A stretch of DNA of 6,357 nucleotides from the NCBI GenBank assembly GCA_023430425.1, contig JAEZAR010000257.1, positions 1 through 6,357 of the forward strand, in the 5' to 3' direction. Source of the stretch: Actinomycetes bacterium. GTDB lineage: Bacteria > Actinomycetota > Actinomycetes > Actinomycetales > Cellulomonadaceae. Below the pieces are notes generated by a model that saw nothing but the letters and a program-made list of their open reading frames with translations, was not told where the DNA came from and made no database searches. Of the stretch, positions 1 to 6,357 are shown one piece after another. Each line of letters begins with the position of its first letter. Within the stretch, counting starts at the first letter, position 1. A program made the position numbers and the translations under genes.

Positions 1-2422
1 GCGCGCCTCCGGGGGCTCGGTCGCCCAGCCGGCGCTCTCCCGGCCGATGAGCGCGGTCCTGACGACGGCCCAGAGCGAGGCGCAGGCGCTCGGCGACGAG
101 TACGTCTCGGCCGAGCACCTCCTGCTGGGCATCGCGGCCGGCTCCTCGCCCGCGGCCGAGGCGCTGCACGCCGTCGGCGCCACCCGCGACGCGCTCGCAG
201 CCGCGCTGCCGACCGTGCGCGGCTCCGCACGGGTCACGACGCCCGATCCCGAGGGCACGTACAAGGCCCTCGAGCAGTACGGCGTCGACCTCACGGCGGC
301 GGCCCGCGACGGCAGGCTGGACCCCGTGATCGGCCGCGACGCGGAGATCCGGCGGGTCGTGCAGGTCCTGTCCCGCCGCACCAAGAACAACCCCGTGCTC
401 ATCGGTGAGCCGGGCGTGGGCAAGACGGCGGTGGTCGAGGGCCTGGCCCAGCGCATCGTGGCGGGCGACGTCCCGGAGTCCCTGCGGGGCAAGCGCCTGG
501 TCTCGCTCGACCTCGCGTCCATGGTCGCCGGGGCGAAGTACCGCGGCGAGTTCGAGGAGCGCCTCAAGGCCGTCCTGAACGAGATCAGGGACGCCGGCGG
601 GCAGGTGGTCACGTTCATCGACGAGCTGCACACCGTCGTCGGCGCCGGCTCCGCCGAGGGCTCGATGGACGCGGGCAACATGCTCAAGCCGATGCTCGCC
701 CGCGGCGAGCTGCGGCTCATCGGTGCGACCACCCTGGACGAGTACCGGGAGCGGATCGAGAAGGACCCGGCGCTCGAGCGCCGGTTCCAGCAGGTCTACG
801 TCGGCGAGCCGAGCGTGGAGGACACCGTCGCGATCCTGCGTGGCCTGCGGGAGCGCTACGAGGCGCACCACAAGGTCGGCATCTCCGACGCCGCCCTCGT
901 CGCGGCCGCGACGCTCGCGGACCGGTACATCCCGGCGCGACAGCTGCCCGACAAGGCGATCGACCTCGTCGACGAGGCCGCCTCGCGGCTGCGCATGGAG
1001 CTCGACTCGTCGCCCGTCGAGGTCGACGAGCTCCAGCGCGTGGTCAACCGGCTGACGATGGAGGAGTCCTACCTCGCCGAGTCCCAGGAGGCGGCCGACC
1101 CGGCCTCGCGCGAGCGCCTCGACCGACTGCGGGCCGAGCTCGCGGACCGGCGGGAGGAGCTCGCCGCGCTCACCGCCCGCTGGGAGCGCGAGAAGGGCGC
1201 CCAGAACCGGCTCGGCGACCTGCGTGCGCGCCTCGACGAGCTCCGCGTGACCGCCGACCGGCACCAGCGCGAGGGCGACCTGGCAGCTGCGTCCCGCGTG
1301 CTGTACGGGGAGATCCCCGCGCTCGAGAAGGAGATCGCCGAGGCCGAGGCCGCGACGTCGGACCCGGGCGCGGCGCGGGCCGCGGCCGCCGACGCCGGCC
1401 CCGGCGAGGCGCCGATGATCGCCGAGAAGGTGGGCCCGGACGAGATCGCCGAGGTGGTCTCCGCCTGGACGGGCATCCCCACCGGGCGCCTGCTCGAGGG
1501 CGAGACGGCCAAGCTCCTCGCGATGGAGGAGGTCATCGGGGCCCGGCTCGTCGGGCAGCAGCGCGCCGTCCGCGCGGTCTCCGACGCGGTCCGCCGGGCC
1601 CGCGCGGGGATCGCCGACCCTGACCGTCCCACCGGCTCCTTCCTGTTCCTCGGACCGACCGGCGTCGGCAAGACCGAGCTGGCCCGGTCGCTGGCGGACT
1701 TCCTCTTCGACGACGAGCGCGCGATGGTCCGCATCGACATGAGCGAGTACGGCGAGAAGCACTCGGTGGCCCGCCTCGTCGGCGCGCCCCCCGGGTACGT
1801 CGGCTACGAGGAGGGCGGGCAGCTCACCGAGGCGGTTCGGCGCCGGCCGTACTCGGTGGTCCTGCTCGACGAGGTCGAGAAGGCGCACCCCGAGGTGTTC
1901 GACGTGCTGCTCCAGGTGCTCGACGACGGCCGCCTCACCGACGGGCAGGGGCGCACCGTCGACTTCCGGCACGCGATCCTCGTGCTCACGAGCAACCTCG
2001 GCTCGCAGTTCCTCGTCGACCCGACCCTGCCCGACGACGCCAAGCACGAGGCGGTCATGGCGGCAGTCCGGGCGGCGTTCAAGCCGGAGTTCCTCAACCG
2101 CCTGGACGACGTGGTCGTCTTCGACGCCCTGTCGCTGGCCGAGCTCGGTCGCATCGTCGACCTCCAGGTGACGCGACTCGCCGCCCGGGTCGCCGAGCGT
2201 CGGATCGCGCTCGAGGTCACCGAGGCCGCGCGCGAGTGGCTCGCGATCGAGGGCTTCGACCCGTCCTACGGCGCGCGTCCGCTCCGGCGGCTCGTCCAGC
2301 GGGAGATCGGGGACCGCCTGGCCCGGATGCTGCTCGCGGGCGAGGTGCACGACGGCGGCGCGGTACGCGTGGACCGGCCGGCCGACGCCGCGGTGCCGGG
2401 GCTGGAGCTCACCGCCGCCTGA
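1..2422 (+). CDS. clpB: ATP-dependent chaperone ClpB (Hsp100 disaggregase), 5'-partial
   Basis: Cytoplasmic AAA+ disaggregase that works with DnaK/DnaJ/GrpE to pull polypeptides out of aggregates. The frame is open from base 2, giving 806 visible residues. The ATG at 47 is internal: the codons before it already read as N-domain sequence, and about 75 residues are probably missing compared with mycobacterial ClpB (about 850 aa). Counting from the first full codon: second half of the Clp N-domain at 1-60; D1 Walker A GEPGVGKT 135-142, pore loop KYRG 179-182, Walker B ending FIDE 205-208, arginine fingers 260-261; charged coiled-coil middle domain about 335-450; D2 Walker A GPTGVGKT 551-558, pore loop GYVG 598-601, Walker B VVLLDE 619-624, arginine finger 700, sensor 2 GARPLRR 757-763. 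The long middle domain, and the lack of a ClpP-docking LGF/IGF loop, separate it from ClpC and ClpA. An Ala/Pro-rich linker at about 453-471 follows the coiled coil. The promoter, often HspR-controlled in actinomycetes, lies outside the window. Confidence -1.
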   Translation, partial: RASGGSVAQPALSRPMSAVLTTAQSEAQALGDEYVSAEHLLLGIAAGSSPAAEALHAVGATRDALAAALPTVRGSARVTTPDPEGTYKALEQYGVDLTAAARDGRLDPVIGRDAEIRRVVQVLSRRTKNNPVLIGEPGVGKTAVVEGLAQRIVAGDVPESLRGKRLVSLDLASMVAGAKYRGEFEERLKAVLNEIRDAGGQVVTFIDELHTVVGAGSAEGSMDAGNMLKPMLARGELRLIGATTLDEYRERIEKDPALERRFQQVYVGEPSVEDTVAILRGLRERYEAHHKVGISDAALVAAATLADRYIPARQLPDKAIDLVDEAASRLRMELDSSPVEVDELQRVVNRLTMEESYLAESQEAADPASRERLDRLRAELADRREELAALTARWEREKGAQNRLGDLRARLDELRVTADRHQREGDLAAASRVLYGEIPALEKEIAEAEAATSDPGAARAAAADAGPGEAPMIAEKVGPDEIAEVVSAWTGIPTGRLLEGETAKLLAMEEVIGARLVGQQRAVRAVSDAVRRARAGIADPDRPTGSFLFLGPTGVGKTELARSLADFLFDDERAMVRIDMSEYGEKHSVARLVGAPPGYVGYEEGGQLTEAVRRRPYSVVLLDEVEKAHPEVFDVLLQVLDDGRLTDGQGRTVDFRHAILVLTSNLGSQFLVDPTLPDDAKHEAVMAAVRAAFKPEFLNRLDDVVVFDALSLAELGRIVDLQVTRLAARVAERRIALEVTEAAREWLAIEGFDPSYGARPLRRLVQREIGDRLARMLLAGEVHDGGAVRVDRPADAAVPGLELTAA

Positions 2423-2466
2423 GCCGCGGTCCCGCACGGCCCGGCCCGCCCTGGCCTGCCGGGGAC

Positions 2467-2496
2467 CTGCCCGGGGGCGGCACGTGTCCCGGGCGG
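2467..2496 (+). terminator. GC-rich hairpin after clpB, possible terminator
   Basis: The arms 2467-2476 and 2487-2496 can form a 10-pair stem (core GCCCGGG with CCCGGGC, two G-U pairs) around a 10-base loop. It starts 45 bases past the clpB stop and ends 36 bases before the next start codon. There is no T-tract, which is common in high-GC actinobacteria. The core contains the palindrome CCCGGG, so chance pairing in such GC-rich DNA is a real alternative. If it works, clpB and the sugar gene pair are separate transcription units. Confidence 0.3.
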
Positions 2497-2514
2497 CGGG
2501 CGCCGCAGCGCGAC

Positions 2515-2519
2515 GAGGG
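2515..2519 (+). promoter_or_regulatory. Possible ribosome-binding site for the GTG start at 2533
   Basis: GAGGG is the only purine-rich, Shine-Dalgarno-like run close upstream of the GTG at 2533. The spacing of 13 bases is long, so this is weak support for that start. No recognisable -35/-10 pair was seen in the 110-bp gap. Confidence 0.35.
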
Positions 2520-2532
2520 CTACCGTCGTGCC

Positions 2533-3258
2533 GTGCGCTGGGAAGACGTCGACGCTGTCCTCTTCGACCTGGACGGCGTGCTGACGCCGACCGCGGCCGT
2601 GCACATGCGCGCGTGGGAGCGCATGTTCGCGCAGTACTTCGCCGAGCACCGGATCTCGCCCCCGTACACCGACGCCGACTACTACACCCACGTCGACGGT
2701 CGCCCCCGGTACGACGGCGTGCGCGCGACGCTGGCCTCGCGGGGCGTCGTGCTGCCGGAGGGAGCCCCCTCCGACCCGCCCGGGCACCAGACCGTGTGCG
2801 GCCTCGGCAACACGAAGAACGCCCTGGTCAACCAGCTGCTCGCGGAGGAGGGCGTCGAGCCGTACCCGGGCTCGGTCGCCCTCGTCGACACCCTCGAGCG
2901 CCGGCACGTGCCGATGGCCGTCGTCTCGAGCTCGCGCAACACCCCGGCCGTCCTCGAGGCGGCGGGGCTCGGCCACCGGTTCGGGGTGATCGTGGACGGC
3001 GTCGTCGCCGCGGCCGAGCACCTCGCCGGCAAGCCCGCCCCCGACACCTTCATCCACGCCGCCGGCCTCCTCGGCGTGCCGCCCGAGCGGGCCGCCGTCG
3101 TCGAGGACGCCGTGTCCGGGGTCGCCGCGGGGCGTGCGGGAGGCTTCGGGCTCGTCGTGGGGGTGGACCGCGGCGCGGGTCCCGAGGCCCTGCGGGAGGC
3201 GGGTGCCGACGTCGTCGTCGGCGACCTCGCCGACCTGCTCCGGGCGGACCAGCCGTGA
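2533..3258 (+). CDS. pgmB: Beta-phosphoglucomutase-type HAD-superfamily enzyme
   Basis: A 241-residue cytoplasmic enzyme predicted to interconvert beta-glucose 1-phosphate and glucose 6-phosphate. HAD motifs in order: motif I FDLDGVL, with nucleophile Asp12 and acid/base Asp14; a helical C1 cap containing HVDGRPRYDGVR (53-64), which corresponds to the substrate-binding cap motif of beta-phosphoglucomutases; motif II VVSSS (130-134); motif III Lys167 in GKPAPD; motif IV VVEDAVSG with the acidic pair Glu191-Asp192. Length fits the family (about 220-260 aa). The GTG at 2533 is chosen because it puts motif I at residue 12, as expected. The frame stays open upstream into clpB, but that stretch reads as Arg/Ala/Pro-rich shadow sequence. 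Its stop overlaps the start of the GH65 gene, a pairing typical of disaccharide phosphorolysis loci. I recall a similar adjacent pair in Mycobacterium tuberculosis (Rv3400/Rv3401). HAD sequences cannot fully exclude a sugar-phosphatase role, but the neighbour argues for the mutase. Confidence 0.85.
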   Translation: MRWEDVDAVLFDLDGVLTPTAAVHMRAWERMFAQYFAEHRISPPYTDADYYTHVDGRPRYDGVRATLASRGVVLPEGAPSDPPGHQTVCGLGNTKNALVNQLLAEEGVEPYPGSVALVDTLERRHVPMAVVSSSRNTPAVLEAAGLGHRFGVIVDGVVAAAEHLAGKPAPDTFIHAAGLLGVPPERAAVVEDAVSGVAAGRAGGFGLVVGVDRGAGPEALREAGADVVVGDLADLLRADQP

Positions 3259-5771
3259 ACCACGTCCGCAAGGACGGGGTGCCCGTCGACCTCACGGACC
3301 CCGTCGACCGGCTGCGGTTCCCCGTGGACCCCTGGCGGCTGACCGAGACGACCTTCGACGCCGCCGACCTGGGCCGGACCGAGACCCTGTTCGCCGTCGG
3401 GAACGGCTACCTCGGCCTGCGCGGCAACCTCGAGGAGGGCCGTGACTGGCACAGCCACGGCACGTACATCAACGGGTTCCACGAGACGTGGCCCATCCAC
3501 CACGCCGAGGAGGCGTTCGGGCTCGCGCAGGTCGGCCAGACGATCGTCAACGTGCCGGACGCCAAGGTGATGCGCCTGTACGTCGACGACGAGCCCCTGC
3601 TGCTGTCCGTCGCCGACCTGGTCACCTACGAGCGCACCCTCGACCTCGCCGACGGCGTCCTGCGGCGCGACCTGGTGTGGCGCACGCCGAGCGGGAACCG
3701 CGTGCGGGTGCGGACCAGCCGGATGGTCTCGTTCACCCAGCGCCACCTGGCCGTGCTGACCTACGAGGTGACGGTCCTCGACCGGCCCGCGCCCGTGGTG
3801 CTGTCGTCGCAGATCATCAACCGGATGGAGGGCTTGGACGAGTACCGGTCCCGGCCCGCGGCGCTGCCGCAGGGGATCGTGGACCCGCGCCGCGCCGAGC
3901 TCCCGGTCGAGCGCGTGCTCGAGCCGGTCACGCACTGGTGCGACGACAGCCGCGCGGTGCTGTCGTACCGGTGCGCGAACTCGGGGATGACGCTCGCGGT
4001 CGCCGCGGACCACAGCATCGAGACCCAGAACGCGGTCGAGGTCCTCACCGAGGCCGAGGAGCACGTGGCCAAGCAGGTGTTCCGGGTGCGCGCCGAACCG
4101 GGACGACCGATCACGGTGACGAAGACCGTGAGCTACCACACCTCGCGCAGCATCCCCGCCTGGGAGCTGGTGGACAGGTGCCGGCGCACGCTCGACCGCG
4201 TCCGCGAGGACGGCGTCGAGCAGCAGTTCGCGGACCAGCGTGCGTGGCTCGACGACTTCTGGGCGCGGTCCGACGTCGAGATCGAGGGTCGCCCGGACCT
4301 GCAGCAGGCCGTGCGCTGGAACCTCTTCCACGTCGCGCAGGCCGGCGCCCGGGCGGAGGGCGCGGGGATCGCGGCCAAGGGGGTCACGGGCTCGGGCTAC
4401 GGCGGGCACTACTTCTGGGACACCGAGATCTACGTCGTCCCGTTCTTCACCTACACGACGCCGCAGGTGGCGCGGAACGTCCTGCGGTTCCGACGGACCA
4501 TGCTCCCGGCCGCCGAGGAGCGCGCCCGGGTGCTCACCCAGAACGGGGCGCTCTTCCCCTGGCGCACCATCAACGGCCAGGAGGCGTCCGCCTGGTACGC
4601 CGCGGGCACCGCGCAGTACCACATCGACGCGGACATCAGCTACGCCGTCAGCGCCTACGTCAGCGCGACGGGGGACGAGGAGTTCCTGGCGCGCGACGGG
4701 ATCGACATCCTCGTGCAGACCGCCCGGATGTGGGCGGACCTCGGCTTCTGGCGCGGGGCGGAGAAGGACACGTTCCACATCCACGGCGTGACCGGTCCTG
4801 ACGAGTACACGACGGTGGTCAACGACAACCTGTACACGAACGTCATGGCGCGCTTCAACCTCCGGCGCTCGGTGCGCGCCGTCCGGGAGCTGGCCGAGCG
4901 GCGACCGGAGGAGTACGAGCGGATGGTCGCCCGGCTGGCGCTGCAGCCGGAGGAGGTCGCGGAGTGGGAGCGCGTCGCCGAGGCCATCGCGATCCCCTAC
5001 GACGAGAGCCTGGGCATCAACCCGCAGGACTCCGGCTTCCAGCTGCGGGAGGTGTGGGACCTGGCGAGCACGCCCGCCGACAAGCGGCCGCTGCTCATGC
5101 ACTACCACCCGCTGGTCATCTACCGGTTCCAGGTGCTCAAGCAGGCGGACGTGGTGCTGGCGATGTTCCTCCAGGGCGAGCACTTCCCGGCCGAGCTCAA
5201 GCGCGCCAACTTCGAGTACTACGACCCGATCACCACCGGCGACTCGTCGCTGTCAGCGGTCGTCCAGGCGATCATCGCGGCGGAGGTCGGCTACGCCGAG
5301 CTCGCGCTGCGGTACTTCCACGCGTCCCTGTTCGTCGACCTCGCCGACCTGCACCGCAACACGTCCGACGGCGCGCACGTGGCCTCCGCGGCGGGGGTCT
5401 GGGGCACGCTCGTCAACGGGTTCGGGGGCATGCGCGACGACCACGTGCACGATCCGTCGTTCGACCCGCGTCTGCCGGCCGACTGGGCCGCACTGACGTT
5501 CCGGATCACCCTGCGGGGCACGCGCGTGCGCGTGACCGTGCGCCAGGACTCGATCTCCTTCGCCGTGGAGTCGGGCGACCGCTTCGCCGCCACCGTCCGC
5601 GGGACGCCGGTCACCGCCACGGCCGACGGCGGGGAGGTCACCGTCCCGCTCGACGGTCAGGGACCGCGCATCCCGGGCGAGCCGGACCCCGTCGCCGTGC
5701 GCGGCACGAGGCGCCCCGACGGGTCGATGGTGACCGCCTCCGTGCCCCACTACACGGGCCCGAACTCCTGA
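3255..5771 (+). CDS. Glycoside hydrolase family 65 protein (alpha-glucoside phosphorylase or hydrolase)
   Basis: An 838-residue protein without a signal peptide or membrane segment, so cytoplasmic. GH65 enzymes act on alpha-linked glucose disaccharides with inversion; phosphorylase members release beta-glucose 1-phosphate. Layout by homology: N-terminal beta-sandwich at about 15-275 with GNGYLGLRGN (49-58); linker helices; (alpha/alpha)6 catalytic domain at about 330-705; C-terminal beta domain after about 710. Signatures seen: HYFWDTE ending at Glu391, in the glucose-binding region; GPDEY with the expected catalytic acid Glu517; LKQADVV with Lys629; GDSSLS at 662-667; GAHVAS with His708. Lys629, the DSSLS segment and His708 fall near the phosphate-site positions of phosphorylases, but residue 662 is Gly where I recall His in characterised phosphorylases. 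Length fits the family (about 750-850 aa). The GTG start at 3255 shares GTGA with the stop of the preceding gene, giving translational coupling; its own Shine-Dalgarno is weak (GGGCGGA at 3242-3248). The same frame is open back to 2484, but that part is Arg/Gly-rich shadow. Substrate is not determinable here. Confidence 0.93.
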   Translation: MNHVRKDGVPVDLTDPVDRLRFPVDPWRLTETTFDAADLGRTETLFAVGNGYLGLRGNLEEGRDWHSHGTYINGFHETWPIHHAEEAFGLAQVGQTIVNVPDAKVMRLYVDDEPLLLSVADLVTYERTLDLADGVLRRDLVWRTPSGNRVRVRTSRMVSFTQRHLAVLTYEVTVLDRPAPVVLSSQIINRMEGLDEYRSRPAALPQGIVDPRRAELPVERVLEPVTHWCDDSRAVLSYRCANSGMTLAVAADHSIETQNAVEVLTEAEEHVAKQVFRVRAEPGRPITVTKTVSYHTSRSIPAWELVDRCRRTLDRVREDGVEQQFADQRAWLDDFWARSDVEIEGRPDLQQAVRWNLFHVAQAGARAEGAGIAAKGVTGSGYGGHYFWDTEIYVVPFFTYTTPQVARNVLRFRRTMLPAAEERARVLTQNGALFPWRTINGQEASAWYAAGTAQYHIDADISYAVSAYVSATGDEEFLARDGIDILVQTARMWADLGFWRGAEKDTFHIHGVTGPDEYTTVVNDNLYTNVMARFNLRRSVRAVRELAERRPEEYERMVARLALQPEEVAEWERVAEAIAIPYDESLGINPQDSGFQLREVWDLASTPADKRPLLMHYHPLVIYRFQVLKQADVVLAMFLQGEHFPAELKRANFEYYDPITTGDSSLSAVVQAIIAAEVGYAELALRYFHASLFVDLADLHRNTSDGAHVASAAGVWGTLVNGFGGMRDDHVHDPSFDPRLPADWAALTFRITLRGTRVRVTVRQDSISFAVESGDRFAATVRGTPVTATADGGEVTVPLDGQGPRIPGEPDPVAVRGTRRPDGSMVTASVPHYTGPNS

Positions 5772-5786
5772 GGAGCCGCGTCGGCA

Positions 5787-5830
5787 GACGGCGGTGACGC
5801 CCGCCCGGGCCTGTGGTGTCAGCCGCCGTC
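5787..5830. terminator. Inverted repeat between convergent genes, possible bidirectional terminator
   Basis: Arm 5787-5798 (GACGGCGGTGAC) pairs with 5818-5830 (GTCAGCCGCCGTC) through 12 base pairs interrupted by one bulged G at 5822. The 19-base loop holds a further small GCCC/GGGC hairpin. It begins 15 bases past the GH65 stop, and its right arm covers the stop codon and last codons of the minus-strand gene. This is the expected place for a shared terminator of convergent genes. No T-tract is present on either strand, and the right arm is also constrained by coding. Confidence 0.4.
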
Positions 5831-6357
5831 CCAGGCCAGGCACAGGGCGAGGCGGTCGCCCTGTGCCCAGCTCCGCTGCGTCGGGGTCCACACGACGGGT
5901 CGCAGGCCCGCCGCCTCCTGGGCGGTGTCCATCTCGCACCAGGCCTCGGCGCGCGTCGTCACGGCCTGCTCGCCGGGCCACGGCCCCTCACCGAGGTCGA
6001 GCTCACCGACCACCTCCGCGTCGTGGAGCGCGCCGCACGGGACGACCGCCAGGCGGCCGAGCGTGCCGTCCTCCGGGAGGCTCTCGATGCAGTGCCCCGT
6101 CCGCAGCTGCCGGGACGTCGCCGTGGTCGCGCCGGTGACCTCGCCGAGCGGCCGCGTCTGCAGCCAGGTGATCAGGGCGGCCCCGCCCCCGCCGACGACG
6201 GCCAGCACGACGACGACCACCAGGGCGACCAGAGCCGCACGGCGACCGCGGCGCGGGGCGGGGGCGGACGCCGTCGGGGCCCAGCCCGGCGCGTAGTACG
6301 CCTGCTGGGGGTAGTACCCGGGCGACCCGACCGGCGGCGCGGTGGGCGGGTGGGGCG
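5819..6357 (-). CDS. Single-pass membrane protein with Septum_form-like exported domain, N-terminally partial
   Basis: The minus-strand frame is open from the right edge to the TGA at 5821-5819, giving 178 visible residues; the true start lies beyond the window. A GTG at 6220 falls inside the membrane segment and is not a credible start. Order: a Pro/Tyr/Ala-rich cytoplasmic tail (1-33) with GYYPQQAYYAPGW; a basic stretch RRGRR; one membrane helix at about 40-65, with a Val run and four glycines; then an exported domain. That domain has four cysteines (89, 107, 140, 172), enough for two disulfides outside the cell. The segment VVPCGALHDAEVVGEL (about 104-119) resembles the VPC-x-x-x-HD-x-EV core of the actinobacterial Septum_form family (PF13845 by recollection). 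Such proteins are common in actinobacteria and mostly uncharacterised; the family name rests on thin evidence and no division role can be claimed. The gene converges on the GH65 gene with a 47-bp gap and is unlikely to be linked to it functionally. Confidence 0.75.
   Translation of the reverse strand, partial: PHPPTAPPVGSPGYYPQQAYYAPGWAPTASAPAPRRGRRAALVALVVVVVLAVVGGGGAALITWLQTRPLGEVTGATTATSRQLRTGHCIESLPEDGTLGRLAVVPCGALHDAEVVGELDLGEGPWPGEQAVTTRAEAWCEMDTAQEAAGLRPVVWTPTQRSWAQGDRLALCLAWDGG

Noticed and set aside
2236..2532. An open frame extending the HAD protein upstream into the end of clpB
   Set aside because: It overlaps the conserved ClpB C-terminal domain and has only low-complexity Arg/Ala/Pro-rich sequence. 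The GTG at 2533 places HAD motif I at the usual distance from the N terminus.
2484..3254. An open frame extending the GH65 protein about 257 residues upstream, across the whole HAD gene
   Set aside because: The translated extension is dominated by Arg, Gly, Pro and Ala with no recognisable domain, as expected of a shifted frame in GC-rich coding DNA. The HAD gene in the other frame has all catalytic motifs, and the GTG at 3255 gives a normal GH65 N terminus.
2682..5183. An 833-codon open frame on the minus strand opposite the HAD and GH65 genes
   Set aside because: Long antisense frames arise from G/C-biased third codon positions. Its translation is rich in Arg, Val, Gly, His and Asp with no recognisable motif, and it lies opposite two well-supported genes.
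5253..5981. A minus-strand open frame of 242 codons over the GH65 end and the convergent gap
   Set aside because: It overlaps the conserved C-terminal GH65 region and the membrane protein gene in another frame, and its low-complexity Arg/Gly/Ala/Val-rich translation matches no family I recognise.
6180..6240. GTC/GAC-rich run (CGACGACGACG) resembling a short tandem repeat
   Set aside because: It encodes the valine run of the membrane helix on the minus strand, so codon bias explains it.
5794..6296. Plus-strand open frames opposite the minus-strand membrane protein
   Set aside because: Their translations are Arg/Pro/Ser/Thr-rich shadows. The minus-strand frame shows a coherent tail, membrane helix and cysteine-containing domain.

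Overview
This is a very GC-rich window with strong G/C bias at third codon positions. The ClpB sequence closely resembles actinobacterial ClpB, and the beta-phosphoglucomutase-like/GH65 pair has the order and motifs I recall from actinobacteria, including mycobacteria. A high-GC actinomycete is therefore the best reading. A Cellulomonas-like Micrococcales member is plausible but not provable from this sequence alone.

Layout. (1) Positions 1-2422, plus strand: clpB, the Hsp100 disaggregase, cut at its 5' end by the window edge. (2) 2423-2532: a 110-bp gap holding a GC-rich hairpin and a purine-rich possible ribosome-binding site. (3) 2533-3258, plus strand: a HAD-superfamily beta-phosphoglucomutase-type enzyme starting at GTG. 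(4) 3255-5771, plus strand: a glycoside hydrolase family 65 protein, translationally coupled to the previous gene by a GTGA overlap. (5) 5772-5818: a short convergent gap with an inverted repeat that runs into the end of the next gene. (6) 5819 to the right edge, minus strand: a single-pass membrane protein with a Septum_form-like exported domain, cut at its N terminus by the window edge.

Function. The HAD and GH65 genes form an evident two-gene unit. GH65 phosphorylases split alpha-linked glucose disaccharides with phosphate to give beta-glucose 1-phosphate, and beta-phosphoglucomutase turns that into glucose 6-phosphate. The substrate (trehalose, kojibiose, nigerose, maltose or other) cannot be read from the sequence. 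One residue in the expected phosphate-binding segment (GDSSLS, where I recall HDSSLS in characterised phosphorylases) leaves phosphorolysis versus hydrolysis open. ClpB works with DnaK on aggregated proteins and has no obvious functional tie to the sugar pair. I saw no mobile element, CRISPR array, tRNA, rRNA or clear new system. The main open question is the chemistry and substrate of the GH65 protein.
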